64,000 nt of DNA from Solirubrobacter pauli (GTDB lineage: Bacteria > Actinomycetota > Thermoleophilia > Solirubrobacterales > Solirubrobacteraceae): the NCBI RefSeq assembly GCF_003633755.1, contig NZ_RBIL01000002.1, forward strand, positions 1,426,001-1,490,000, given 5' to 3'. This document shows positions 47,621-56,361 of this stretch, piece by piece. Positions within the stretch are counted from its first letter, which is position 1. Every line of letters begins with the position of its first letter. A program made the position numbers and the translations under genes. The notes beneath the pieces were generated by a model. That model ran no database searches, was not told the origin of the DNA, and was given only the letters and a program-made list of their open reading frames with translations.

Positions 47621-49789
47621 ATGCCGCGACTCGTCATCGTGATCCTCGCTGCGCTCCTGGCGCTGCCTGCCACTGCCACCGCCGCCGCCTGCCCGGGCGC
47701 TGATGCCTGCCCGTACTCCGCCGGCTCCGTCATCGGCAACCGCACGGGAGGCGTCCTGCGCTTCCCGCAGGCCTCCGCCGTCGGGCCCGACGGGTCCGTG
47801 TACGTCGCCGACCAGTACTCGCACGCCATCCAGGTCTTCGGCCCGGACGGGAAGTTCGTGCGCGAGATCGGCGGGCCGGACGAGCTGAGCTCGGCGGGTG
47901 CCGTCGTCGTCGGCCCCGACAACTCGGTCTACGTCGCCGACGGCAACGACCGCATCATCCGCTTCGCCGCCGACGGGACGGTCCTGTCGGAGTGGGGCGG
48001 GACCGGCTCGGCGGTGCAGTTCAAGTTCGGCTCCGGCGGCGGGAACGACTCCGGCGCGGGCGGCGGCCTGGCCATCGCCGACGGCTTCCTGTTCGTCGCC
48101 GACACGCGCAACGACCGGATCGTGCGGCTGGGGCTGGACGGCACCGGCGCGACCGTGATCGTGCCCAAGGGGACGGTCAAACGCCCGCAGGGCCTCGCGG
48201 CCCGCGGCGGCCGGGTGGTCGTCGCCGACGACAACGGGCACCGGATGGTGGTCTTCGACTACAACGGCGCGCTGCTCACGACGTTCGGCTCCGGGCCCGG
48301 CCCGAACCCGGGCCAGCTGAGCTACCCGTACGACGTCGGCATCGACCCGCTCGGGCGCGTGTTCGTGGCCGACAACATCAACCACCGCGTCGTGCGGTAC
48401 GGGCCGGCGCCGAACTACACCTACCGCGGGCGCTGGGGCTCGTACGGGTCCAAGCTCGGCCAGCTGCAGTACCCCCGTGGCCTGAGCGTGGACGCCAACG
48501 GCAACACCTACGTGGCCGACCCCGGCGGCAACCGGATCGACGTCTTCGACGTCGGCGGCGCCCCCAAGGGCTGGTTCGGCGCCAGCGGACGCGTGACCGG
48601 CCAGTTCATCCGCCCGCTCGGCGTCGCCGCCGACGCGAGCGGCGCCCGGGCGGTCGCCGACTCGGTCAACGGCCGCGTCCAGCTGCTGGGCGGCGACGGT
48701 GCCGTGCTGGCCGCCTTCGGCGCTCCGGCGCCCGGGCCCACGCTGCTTCCCGACCCGGTCTCCGTCGCTTTTGACGCGAGCGGGATGTTGTACGTGCTCG
48801 ACCAGCAGCGCTCGCGCGTGCTCGTCTTCGACCGCGGCGGCAAGATCATCCGGACGATCGGGTCACGCGGCACCAAGGCGGGCCAGCTGCTCGCGCCGAG
48901 CGCGGTCGCGGTCTCCCCGCAGGGCATCGTGTACGTCGCCGACACCGGCAACGGCCGGATCGTGCGCTACCGGACGAGCGGCTCGCACGTCGGGTCGATC
49001 GGCCGCTTCCGCTCCGTGCGCGGCGTCGCGGTCTCGCCGGATGGCAGCCGCGTCTACGCGACCGACGCCGGCACGAACCGCGTGTCGGTGATGACCGCCA
49101 ACGGCGGCGACCTCGACGAGCTCGGCGTGCGTCAGCTGCGCTCGCCGGCCGAGCTGACGCTCGACGGCGCCGGCAACGTCTGGGTGGCCGACCGCGGCAA
49201 CGACCGCGTGGTCACGTTCTCGCCGGACGGCCAGATCCTCCACGCGTTCGGCACGCGCGGCACGGGCCCCGGCCAGTTCATGGAGCCCACCGGCATCTCC
49301 GTCGCCTGCAACGGCCTCGTGACCGTCGCGGAGGCCGACAACAACCGCGTCCAGCAGTTCCAGTTCCCGGCGACGGGCGCGTGCGGCTCGCTGCCGGCGA
49401 TCACGCCGCCGCCGAACCCCATCCTCGCGACCCAGCCGGACCCGGTCCCGCCGGACGTCTACCTCGCGCCGACGCGGACGAGCGGCATCCTCGGCGTCCG
49501 CCAGCTCCCGCTGCGGGTTCGCTGCGACGTGCGCTGCCGCCTGACCGCGGTGGTCACGCTCACCCCGCGCGGGAGGAGCAAGCCGGCCGTGAAGCTGAGC
49601 CTGACCCCGCAGACGCTGCCCGCGGGCAACACGGTCACCGTGCGTCCACGGCTGAGCGTGGCCGGCGTGCGGACGCTGGCGCGCGCGCTGAAGGGCAAGC
49701 GTGCGCTGACCGCCAACGTCCAGGTCACCGCCACCACCACCGACACACCGCCGGCGGTGGTGACGAAGAAGATCCAGGTGACGGGTTAG
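47621..49789 (+). CDS. Secreted NHL-repeat beta-propeller protein
   Basis: A 722-residue exported protein with signal peptide MPRLVIVILAALLALPATAT. Residues 40-590 contain about ten NHL-type repeats with the signature L/V-x-V-A-D-x-x-N-x-R-V/I (SVYVADGNDRIIRFAADGTV, VFVADNINHRVVRYG, VWVADRGNDRVVTF), making one or two propellers. A Pro-rich link (about 595-615) leads to a C-terminal basic beta domain (LRVRCDVRCRLTAVVTLTPR) like that of other secreted proteins in this genome. GGGAG lies 7 nt before ATG 47621. The ligand is unknown. It ends in a 4-nt convergent overlap with the Bax inhibitor gene. Confidence 0.88.
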   Translation: MPRLVIVILAALLALPATATAAACPGADACPYSAGSVIGNRTGGVLRFPQASAVGPDGSVYVADQYSHAIQVFGPDGKFVREIGGPDELSSAGAVVVGPDNSVYVADGNDRIIRFAADGTVLSEWGGTGSAVQFKFGSGGGNDSGAGGGLAIADGFLFVADTRNDRIVRLGLDGTGATVIVPKGTVKRPQGLAARGGRVVVADDNGHRMVVFDYNGALLTTFGSGPGPNPGQLSYPYDVGIDPLGRVFVADNINHRVVRYGPAPNYTYRGRWGSYGSKLGQLQYPRGLSVDANGNTYVADPGGNRIDVFDVGGAPKGWFGASGRVTGQFIRPLGVAADASGARAVADSVNGRVQLLGGDGAVLAAFGAPAPGPTLLPDPVSVAFDASGMLYVLDQQRSRVLVFDRGGKIIRTIGSRGTKAGQLLAPSAVAVSPQGIVYVADTGNGRIVRYRTSGSHVGSIGRFRSVRGVAVSPDGSRVYATDAGTNRVSVMTANGGDLDELGVRQLRSPAELTLDGAGNVWVADRGNDRVVTFSPDGQILHAFGTRGTGPGQFMEPTGISVACNGLVTVAEADNNRVQQFQFPATGACGSLPAITPPPNPILATQPDPVPPDVYLAPTRTSGILGVRQLPLRVRCDVRCRLTAVVTLTPRGRSKPAVKLSLTPQTLPAGNTVTVRPRLSVAGVRTLARALKGKRALTANVQVTATTTDTPPAVVTKKIQVTG

Positions 49790-50436
49790 CGGTTCCCGAA
49801 GAGGGAGAGCAGGCTGATGAAGATGTTGATGATCGAGACGAAGATGCCCGTGGCGAGCCAGATCACGTCGTCCTCGGTCGCGTGCTTGCGCACGTAGTTG
49901 AAGTCGACGAGGATCAGCGCCGCCGAGGCGACCAGGATCACGATCGAGATGATCGGCGACAGCGAGCCGAGGCCGCCGAAGATCAGCGACCCGATCGAGA
50001 TGACGACCGCGCCCAGGACGACGTAGGACAGGGGCTTCATCCAGCCCTTGAGGTCCTTGCTCCAGGCGAAGCCGGCGGCGCCCATGCCGAGCACGGTGAG
50101 GGCGGTGAGGCCGACGGCGCTGGTCACGGCGCTCGGGTTGGTGTCCACGTAGAAGGCGATGAACGGGCCGAGGCCGTAGCCGATCGCCATTGCGATCAGG
50201 CCGAGCCAGAGGACGCCGAGGCCGCCACGCCGGAGCGGCGCGACGAAGCTCTGCACGATCAGCAGGCCGAGGCCCGCGAACGAGAAGACCCGCGCAGTGC
50301 TGAACGCCAGGTCGCGCCCGAGATAGGTGGCGAGCGCGCAGATGCCGAGCGCCACGGCGACCAGGCTGAGGACCTGGCCCATGATGAGGGGAACGTCGCG
50401 TTCCCGTACGCCAGATGAGACCTCGATGAAACTCAT
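49786..50436 (-). CDS. Bax inhibitor-1 (YccA/YbhL) family membrane protein
   Basis: A 216-residue integral membrane protein with seven hydrophobic segments: VLSLVAVALGICALATYL, ARVFSFAGLGLLIVQSFV, VLWLGLIAMAIGYGLG, AVGLTALTVLGMGAAGFAW, LSYVVLGAVVISIGSLIF, IISIVILVASAALILVDF and the C-terminal IFVSIINIFISLLSLFG. The D-F-N-Y after helix 6 and the acidic residues fit the pH-sensitive BI-1/TMBIM calcium-leak family. The ATG at 50436 (MSFIEVSSGVRERDVP) is preferred to an upstream start at 50475. It is last in a same-strand run of seven genes. Confidence 0.9.
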   Translation of the reverse strand: MSFIEVSSGVRERDVPLIMGQVLSLVAVALGICALATYLGRDLAFSTARVFSFAGLGLLIVQSFVAPLRRGGLGVLWLGLIAMAIGYGLGPFIAFYVDTNPSAVTSAVGLTALTVLGMGAAGFAWSKDLKGWMKPLSYVVLGAVVISIGSLIFGGLGSLSPIISIVILVASAALILVDFNYVRKHATEDDVIWLATGIFVSIINIFISLLSLFGNR

Positions 50437-50471
50437 GGCAGTGAAGATAGTCCTGTCAGATGTCGGATGGG

Positions 50472-51317
50472 TCAAGAACAGCGGTAGACGGCTTCTCCGA
50501 GGAAGCCGGCGAGGTCGGCGTCGTACTGCGTGAACGGCACGGTCAGGCGTGATCCGTCGGCCGTGGGGTCCTGGAACGCGTAGTCGCCCTGGCCGCCGGC
50601 GGGCCGGCCGAGCCGCGACCGCCCGGCGGAGGCCTTCCCGCGGACCTCGATGACCGCGGCGGCCTGGTCGCCCGCGCCCCCGGATACCGAGACCGACTTC
50701 ACGCAGCCGCCCTTCGGGTCCAGCGTCGCGGCCCGGATCGGCCCGTCACCGGCACGATCGAGCACGCGCTCGAGCTTGGCGGGGATCTTCCCGCCCTCGC
50801 GCGCCTGAGCCGCGCGGACCGCCTCGGCGTCGAAGCCGACGACGACGAGCCCGGGGCCGGCATCGCCGAGGAACAGCGAGTCCGCGGTCATCAGGCCGCC
50901 GTCGTCGGTCGCGCCGTGGGCGAACGCCGCCCGCCGCATGTCGGCGAACGGCTGCGTCGTGGCGACGATGATGGCGTCGCCGTCGAAGACCGCGCGCACC
51001 ACGCGGGTGTGGTCGATCCCGACCTCGACCGCCGACTTGGTCAGGCGCAAGTAGCCGAGCGCGGTCGACAGCGGCGCCCGGTGCTTGCGCACCTGCGAGA
51101 TGTCGGCTTCGGCGGACAGGCCGTTGGCCTCCCGGTAGGCCGCCACGTCGACCACGGCGACGAAATCCGTCTTCGGGTCGACCCTGGTCGCCGGGTCGCC
51201 GGCGGGCGTCGACGCCTCGGGCGGCTGGGCCCTCGGCTTCGCCGCGGTCGCGCCGCGTTCCTCACCGCAGCCGGCGGCGAGCAGGGCGACGGCGAGCAAC
51301 GCGGAGATGGAACGCAC
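50472..51317 (-). CDS. Predicted lipoprotein of unknown function
   Basis: A 281-residue protein with a lipobox signal (MRSISALLAVALLAAGC, Cys17) followed by a Pro/Ala/Thr linker to about residue 45. The globular part contains DFVAVVDVAAYREANGLSAE, then LSTALGYLRLTKSAVEVGID, TRVVRAVFDGDAIIVATTQP and a two-Cys C-terminal half. I do not recognise the family. It lies between the ABC permease gene (43 nt upstream) and the Bax inhibitor gene on the same strand, so it may be the extracytoplasmic part of the envelope module here. The GTG at 51317 is the start. Confidence 0.7.
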   Translation of the reverse strand: MRSISALLAVALLAAGCGEERGATAAKPRAQPPEASTPAGDPATRVDPKTDFVAVVDVAAYREANGLSAEADISQVRKHRAPLSTALGYLRLTKSAVEVGIDHTRVVRAVFDGDAIIVATTQPFADMRRAAFAHGATDDGGLMTADSLFLGDAGPGLVVVGFDAEAVRAAQAREGGKIPAKLERVLDRAGDGPIRAATLDPKGGCVKSVSVSGGAGDQAAAVIEVRGKASAGRSRLGRPAGGQGDYAFQDPTADGSRLTVPFTQYDADLAGFLGEAVYRCS

Positions 51318-51360
51318 GCCGCCGTGATGCCCCCGCCGGCGTCGTTGTACTCATGAAGTC

Positions 51361-52188
51361 CTAACCGCCGGTGACGTCGCGCCGGACGAAGTGGGTGAAC
51401 GCCCACGCGAGGCAGGGGAGGCCGAAGACCGCCGAGACCCAGGCGGCGCGGACGATCGGACCCCAGTCGATCGGCTCCCGCAGGAGGCCCTGCCAGGCGT
51501 TGAACTGCTGGGGGAGGAGGTAGGGACGGATGAAGTCGAGCGCCGCGATGATCCCCAGCAGCTGCATCAGCAGCGAGAGCATCAGCGTCGTGACGACCGC
51601 CGCCGCGCTGTTCTTGGTCGTGGTGGAGAGCAGGATCGCGATCGACGTGACGGCGAAGATCGGGCACGCGTAGGCGAGCGTCGCGCCGCCGACGAGCAGC
51701 AGCGAGCGCTCCATCGAGATCGGGGTCCCGGACAGCGAGACGAGCGGGTCGAAGCCGTAGAAGATCCCGCCCAGGACGGTGCCCGCGACCACGAACAGCG
51801 CGAGCGCGCCGAACGAGTACGTGAGCGCCGCGAAGATCTTGGCGACGAAGATCTGCCAGCGGTCGGCGGAGCGCGTCAGGATCGTCTTGAGGGTGCCGTT
51901 GCCGTCCTCGGCCGCGACGATGTCGCCCGCGACGAGCGCGGTGACGAGCGGGAAGAACCAGAACGCGCCGAAGAACAGGCCGACGAGCGGGATCGCGAGG
52001 CCCGACTCGCGCACGGAGTCCGCGAACGGGATGCCCTCGGGGCCGCCGCTGTCGGCCAGCAGCGAGGCGATGAAGATGAGCGGGATCAGCAGCGCGAAGC
52101 CGAGGCCGATGTAGGTGCGCTTCTGCGCCGCGAGCTTGCGGAGCTCCCAGCTGTAGATCGTGCGCGTCGGGACCGTCGCCGCGCTCAT
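51361..52188 (-). CDS. ABC transporter permease (ABC-2 type)
   Basis: A 275-residue membrane protein with about six segments (GFALLIPLIFIASLLA; LAIPLVGLFFGAFWFF; YSFGALALFVVAGTVLGGIF; ATLAYACPIFAVTSIAILL; VVTTLMLSLLMQLLGIIAAL; AAWVSAVFGLPCLAWAF) and the coupling-helix stretch AAEDGNGTLKTILTRSADRW typical of ABC-2 drug or peptide exporters. The ATG at 52188 overlaps the ATPase stop by 4 nt. Together they form an exporter co-regulated with the two-component genes upstream. Confidence 0.93.
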   Translation of the reverse strand: MSAATVPTRTIYSWELRKLAAQKRTYIGLGFALLIPLIFIASLLADSGGPEGIPFADSVRESGLAIPLVGLFFGAFWFFPLVTALVAGDIVAAEDGNGTLKTILTRSADRWQIFVAKIFAALTYSFGALALFVVAGTVLGGIFYGFDPLVSLSGTPISMERSLLLVGGATLAYACPIFAVTSIAILLSTTTKNSAAAVVTTLMLSLLMQLLGIIAALDFIRPYLLPQQFNAWQGLLREPIDWGPIVRAAWVSAVFGLPCLAWAFTHFVRRDVTGG

Positions 52189-53123
52189 GCGGGCACCAGC
52201 GCCGGCGCCTCGGCGTCCGCCGAGCCCTCGGTCATGCGGAAGAACAGCTCCTCGAGCGTCGCGGTGCGGGGGACGAGCGCGCGCAGGCCGATCCCGGCCT
52301 GGGCGAGGTCGAGCGACAGGTGCGCGACCGCGGTCTCGTCGCCCTCGAGCGAGATCCCCGCGTTGGAGAGCGTCACGCCACGGACGCCCGGCGCGCGGCG
52401 CGCGATCATCGCGGCCTCGGCGTCGTCGGTCGTGCGCAGGTCGTAGCGGCCGGCGGTGGTGGCGATCAGCTCGTCGAGCGCGCCCTCGTAGACGACGCGG
52501 CCGCGGCTGACGATCGCGACGCGGTCGCACAGGTCCTCGACCTCGCTCATCAGGTGGCTGGAGAGCAGCACGGTGAGGCCGTCCTCGGCCAGGCGGTGCA
52601 CGAGCGCGCGCATGTCGCGCATGCCGGCGGGGTCCAGGCCCGTGGTCGGCTCGTCGAGCAGCAGCAGCTTCGGGTCGCGCAGCAGCGCCCCGGCGATCCC
52701 GAGGCGCTGCTTCATGCCGTGCGAGAAGCCACGGACCTTGTCGTGCTGGCGGCCAGTGAGGTCGACGGTCGCGAGCGCGTCCTCGATCCGGTCCTTGGCG
52801 TCACCGCCGTCGAGCGCGGCGACGAGCTCCAGGTTCTTGCGCGCGCTCATGTACGGGTAGAAGCGCGGCGCCTCGACGAACCCCGCCACGCCGTCGAGGG
52901 CGGCGGCGCCCTCGACCAGCGGGTCCCGGCCGAACAGCTTCGCGCTGCCCTCGTCCGGGCGGATCAGGCCGAGGAGCATCCGCAGCGACGTCGTCTTGCC
53001 GGCGCCGTTCGGGCCGAGATAGCCGTAGACGTCGCCGCTGCGGACGGTGAGGTCGACGTGGTCGACCGCCGTCAGCTCGCCGTAGCGCTTGACGAGCCCG
53101 CGCGCCTCGATCGCCGCGGTCAT
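52185..53123 (-). CDS. ABC transporter ATP-binding protein (DRA-type)
   Basis: A 312-residue ATPase: Walker A GPNGAGKTT (about 38-46), Q-loop region, signature SHGMKQRLGIAGALL (about 135), Walker B LLLLDEPTTGLDPAGM (about 155-170) and H-loop LLSSHLMSEVEDL. The C-terminal 90 residues are the accessory domain common in multidrug exporters. The gene overlaps both neighbours by 4 nt (ATGA): the LolA-like gene before it and the permease after it, so the three are translationally coupled. Confidence 0.95.
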   Translation of the reverse strand: MTAAIEARGLVKRYGELTAVDHVDLTVRSGDVYGYLGPNGAGKTTSLRMLLGLIRPDEGSAKLFGRDPLVEGAAALDGVAGFVEAPRFYPYMSARKNLELVAALDGGDAKDRIEDALATVDLTGRQHDKVRGFSHGMKQRLGIAGALLRDPKLLLLDEPTTGLDPAGMRDMRALVHRLAEDGLTVLLSSHLMSEVEDLCDRVAIVSRGRVVYEGALDELIATTAGRYDLRTTDDAEAAMIARRAPGVRGVTLSNAGISLEGDETAVAHLSLDLAQAGIGLRALVPRTATLEELFFRMTEGSADAEAPALVPA

Positions 53124-54286
53124 TTGAGCCCTCTCGCGGCGTTCTCGGCCGCGATCGGCGGGACCGAGCCGACCACGACGTACTGGATGCCGCCGCGCTG
53201 GAAGGTCAGGAAGGTGCCGAGCGCGGTCGCGAGCTCGGAGCCCGTCGCGCCGTCGATGTTGACCTGGGGGAGGGTGAGGCCGGCGGGCGCCAGCGTGCCC
53301 TTGGACCCCGGCTGGGCCTTGGACTGGAAGACGACGATCTGGCCGAGGCCCTGCCCGTAGGTGCTGATCGCGCCGGTGCGGTCGCCCGTCTTGACCAGCC
53401 GCACGCCGCGGCGGGGGAGGCCGGCCAGCTCGGCGGGGGCGACCAGCGGGAAGTCGAGCTCGCGCTGCACGGCGTCGACGCCTTCGATCGCGGTCGGCTT
53501 GCCCTGCGCGTCCGCCCGCAGGACCGGATCCAGCTCGGTCACCCGCGCGCCGGCGGGCGGCGTGGTGGAGACCTTCGCGGCCGGGATCGCACCGTAGGCG
53601 ACGTCGGTCGCCTCCAGCTCGAGCACCGGGTTGGCGTCACCCTGCGCGTAGACCGCCGCGCGCAGCGGGATCCCGCGGGCCGCGTCCCACGCCAGCTCGG
53701 CCGCACCCAGCAGGCCGCCGTCGTCCTTGGGGGCGATCCGCACCGTGTAGCTCGGCTGCCCGGCCGTGTTCGACGGCGTCGCGCCGGAGAGCGTCCACGC
53801 CTGGCCGAGCCGCTCGAGCGCCGTCTGGATCGCGCCGAGCCCGGGCTTGGGCTCCTTGGCGGGCGCCGTCCCGCGCGTCTGCAACGCGCCGGTGACGGCC
53901 GTCCGGCTGGCGGCGTCGTAGATCAGGTAGCGCTTGCCGTCGGCGACGATCTGCGCGTCCCCGTTGCTCGACTGCAGCTCCAGCCGCAGCTTGCCGTCGT
54001 CGGCGAGCCACAGCCGGCCGGTCGCGCCGGTGAGCACGGGGGAGGCGGTGTTCTCCGGCAGCGAGCCCGACGGGAGCAGGTTGTTCGTGAACTTGATCCG
54101 GGCGGTCACGCCCTTCACCGGCTGGGCGTGCGCGGCGTCGTAGAGCGCGCGGTCCAGCGGCTTGGGGGCGGGCTTCTCACTCGTGGTGAGCGCGGCCTGG
54201 GCGATCCCGGCGCCGGCGACGGCGGCGACGAGGACGGCGACGATCGTCAGCAGGCGGCGGGTGGATGCGGTGCGGAGTCGTCTCAT
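53120..54286 (-). CDS. LolA/RseB-like exported protein
   Basis: A 388-residue protein with a signal or anchor segment (RRLLTIVAVLVAAVAGAGIA, about 10-30). The outer part resembles the LolA/RseB half-barrel: GVTARIKFTNNLLPSG at about 58-73, then ATGRLWLADDGKLRLELQSS and KRYLIYDAASRTAVTG. The later part contains LQREL-like helices and a repeated Gly/Ala-rich beta region ending in QYVVVGSVPPIAAENAARGL. A monoderm has no outer membrane to receive lipoproteins, so its role is more likely sensing or holding hydrophobic molecules. It lies between the ABC exporter and the histidine kinase, overlapping each by 4 nt. Confidence 0.75.
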   Translation of the reverse strand: MRRLRTASTRRLLTIVAVLVAAVAGAGIAQAALTTSEKPAPKPLDRALYDAAHAQPVKGVTARIKFTNNLLPSGSLPENTASPVLTGATGRLWLADDGKLRLELQSSNGDAQIVADGKRYLIYDAASRTAVTGALQTRGTAPAKEPKPGLGAIQTALERLGQAWTLSGATPSNTAGQPSYTVRIAPKDDGGLLGAAELAWDAARGIPLRAAVYAQGDANPVLELEATDVAYGAIPAAKVSTTPPAGARVTELDPVLRADAQGKPTAIEGVDAVQRELDFPLVAPAELAGLPRRGVRLVKTGDRTGAISTYGQGLGQIVVFQSKAQPGSKGTLAPAGLTLPQVNIDGATGSELATALGTFLTFQRGGIQYVVVGSVPPIAAENAARGLK

Positions 54287-55578
54287 TGCTGGCCAGTTCT
54301 ACGGGCGGACCTTGAGAGTTCTTTGACAACGAGCGTAAACCGCGAGCCGTCGACCTCGACCCGCCCGCCATGTCGCTCGGCGATCGCCTTGACGATGGCG
54401 AGGCCGAGCCCGGAGCCCTCGCCGCGCGCCTGCGGGCCGCGGTGGAAGCGCTCGAAGATGCGGTCGGGGTCCTCGGGACCAGGGCCTTCGTCCTCGACGG
54501 CGATGAACGCCTGCGTGCCGTCGCCGCCGACCGTGACCGTGACGGCGCCCGTCCCGTGCTTGCGCGCGTTGGCGACGAGGTTGTCGACGGCCCGGCGCAG
54601 CGCGTCGCGTTCGCCGCGGACCCACGCGTCGCGGGTGACGACGGGGGCTTCGGCCAGGTCAGCCAGGCGGACCGGCTCGCCGTGAATCGGCGCGGCGGCG
54701 TCCTCGCGGGCGAGGGCGAGCAGGTCGTCGAGCAGCGCGGACAGGCGCTCGGCGCCGTCGGCGATGTCCCGGACCACGGCCTCGTCCGGCCCGTGCTTGG
54801 CCAGGTAGGCGGCGTTGCCACGCAGGGCCGTGAGCGGCGTGCGCAGCTCGTGCGAGGCGTCGCCGACGAACCGGTGCTCGGCCTCCTGCGCACGCTCCAG
54901 CGACGCCAGCATGCCGTTGAGCGTGTGCGCGAGCTCGCCGACCTCGTCCGTGATCGGTGGCTCGGGCAGCCGTTTGGAGGCGTCGCCGGAGCGGCCGATC
55001 GCGCGGGCGCCGGCGTTCAGGCGGGAGAGCGGGCGCAGCGCCCGGCGGGTCAGCCAGGTGGCGAGCGCGGCGGCGAGCAGTGCCGCGACGAGCGCGCAGA
55101 TCGCGATCAGCACCCGGGCGCGGTCGACCGTGTGCTCCACGACGCCCAGGTCGGAGGCGACGACGACCGCTCCACCGCTCGCCTCGCCCTGGCCGAGCTC
55201 GCCCAGCGGGGCGGTGAAGACCCGAACCGGGTCGGTGCCCAAGCGGGCGTCGGTGAGCCGCGGCTGCCGATCACGAAGAACGGTCTGATCGATCGGAAGC
55301 ACGCGTCCGCCCAGCGCACGCGACCGGGCGACGATCCGCGCGGACGGGTCGACGACCTGCACGAACAGGCCGCCGCCCTCCAGCGCACCGGCTTCCGTGA
55401 GCTGCCCCGGCACGGTCGCGTTGAGCCGCGCGACCTCGGCCGCCTGCCGCCGCAGCCGGTCGTCGAGCTCGCCGCGCAGGTCGCCCTCCAGCAGCTTGGG
55501 CACGGCGATCACCAGCAGCGCGACGGCCAGCGCGATCGCCGCGGCGGCAGCGAGGGCGACCCGGGCGCGCAGCGTCAC
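54283..55578 (-). CDS. Sensor histidine kinase (HisKA type)
   Basis: A 431-residue membrane kinase. Segments at about 8-28 and 160-182 flank an extracytoplasmic sensor (about 30-160). A HAMP region follows (RRALRPLSRLNAGARAIGRS). The HisKA box DASHELRTPLTALRG holds the phospho-His (His243). The ATPase domain shows RAVDNLVANARKHG (N box), VEDEGPGPEDPDRIFERF (G1) and GEGSGLGLAIVKAIAERHGG (G2). Its ATGA overlap with the LolA-like gene suggests that the kinase senses what that protein or the exporter handles. The response-regulator gene lies 37 nt upstream. Confidence 0.95.
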   Translation of the reverse strand: MTLRARVALAAAAAIALAVALLVIAVPKLLEGDLRGELDDRLRRQAAEVARLNATVPGQLTEAGALEGGGLFVQVVDPSARIVARSRALGGRVLPIDQTVLRDRQPRLTDARLGTDPVRVFTAPLGELGQGEASGGAVVVASDLGVVEHTVDRARVLIAICALVAALLAAALATWLTRRALRPLSRLNAGARAIGRSGDASKRLPEPPITDEVGELAHTLNGMLASLERAQEAEHRFVGDASHELRTPLTALRGNAAYLAKHGPDEAVVRDIADGAERLSALLDDLLALAREDAAAPIHGEPVRLADLAEAPVVTRDAWVRGERDALRRAVDNLVANARKHGTGAVTVTVGGDGTQAFIAVEDEGPGPEDPDRIFERFHRGPQARGEGSGLGLAIVKAIAERHGGRVEVDGSRFTLVVKELSRSARRTGQQ

Positions 55579-55615
55579 GCGCGCCGCCCCGGTGTGGCGC
55601 CCCTGCGCGCGGGCG

Positions 55616-56281
55616 TCATCCCTCGCGGTCCAGGCGGAAGCCCACGCCGCGTACCGTGTGGATCAGCGGCGGGTCGCCGAGCTTGCGGCGCAGGTAGCCG
55701 ACGTAGCGGTCGACGGCGTTCGGCGTCGCCTCATGCTCGCCGCCCCACACCTCTTCCAGGGCGAGCTCACGCGTGACCACGCTGCGGGCGTTGCGCAGCA
55801 GCAGCTCGAGCAGCTCGGCCTCGCGGCGCGTGAGCTCGAGGTCGTGCCCGGCGCGGCGGGCGATGCCTTCCACCAGCGTCACGTCGGCGAACGCGAGCGC
55901 GTCGCCGTCGGACGGCGGCGCGTTGCGGCGCAGCAGCGCCCGGACGCGGGCGCTCAGCTCGTCGGGGTCGAACGGCTTGACCAGGTAGTCGTCGGCGCCG
56001 GCGTCCAGGCCCGCCACGCGCTCGGCCACGGCGTCGCGGGCCGTGAGCAGCAGGATCGGCACGCGCAGGCCCTTCGCGCGCAGGCGGCGCGTCACCGCCA
56101 GGCCGTCGATCCCCGGCATCGTGACGTCGAGGACGATCGCGTCCGGCAGGTTGCGCTCGACGGCCGCGAGCGCCGCGCCGCCGTCGGCCGCGGCCTCGAC
56201 GGCGTAGCCCTCGGCGGCCAGCGTCCGCTCGAGCATCCGGCGGATCGGCGGGTCGTCGTCGACGAGCAGAAGAGCGGCCAT
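55616..56281 (-). CDS. OmpR/PhoB-type response regulator
   Basis: A 221-residue regulator. The receiver (1-115) holds LLVDDDPPIRRML, the phospho-Asp in IVLDVTMPG (about 51) and Lys in YLVKPFDPDEL (about 101). The winged-helix DNA-binding domain (about 125-218) has LTRREAELLELLLRNARSVV and VDRYVGYLRRKLGDPPLIHT. The ATG at 56281 (MAALLLVDDD) is the natural start, although the frame continues to 56308. As first gene of the same-strand block it probably controls the LolA-like protein and ABC exporter genes downstream, including itself. Confidence 0.95.
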   Translation of the reverse strand: MAALLLVDDDPPIRRMLERTLAAEGYAVEAAADGGAALAAVERNLPDAIVLDVTMPGIDGLAVTRRLRAKGLRVPILLLTARDAVAERVAGLDAGADDYLVKPFDPDELSARVRALLRRNAPPSDGDALAFADVTLVEGIARRAGHDLELTRREAELLELLLRNARSVVTRELALEEVWGGEHEATPNAVDRYVGYLRRKLGDPPLIHTVRGVGFRLDREG

Positions 56282-56361
56282 CGAAGTTTCGAGCATAAAG
56301 TGCGACACGTCCCGCGTTCATCAGAGTCTTCTCAAGCAGACGGCGTAGAAGACGACCACGG

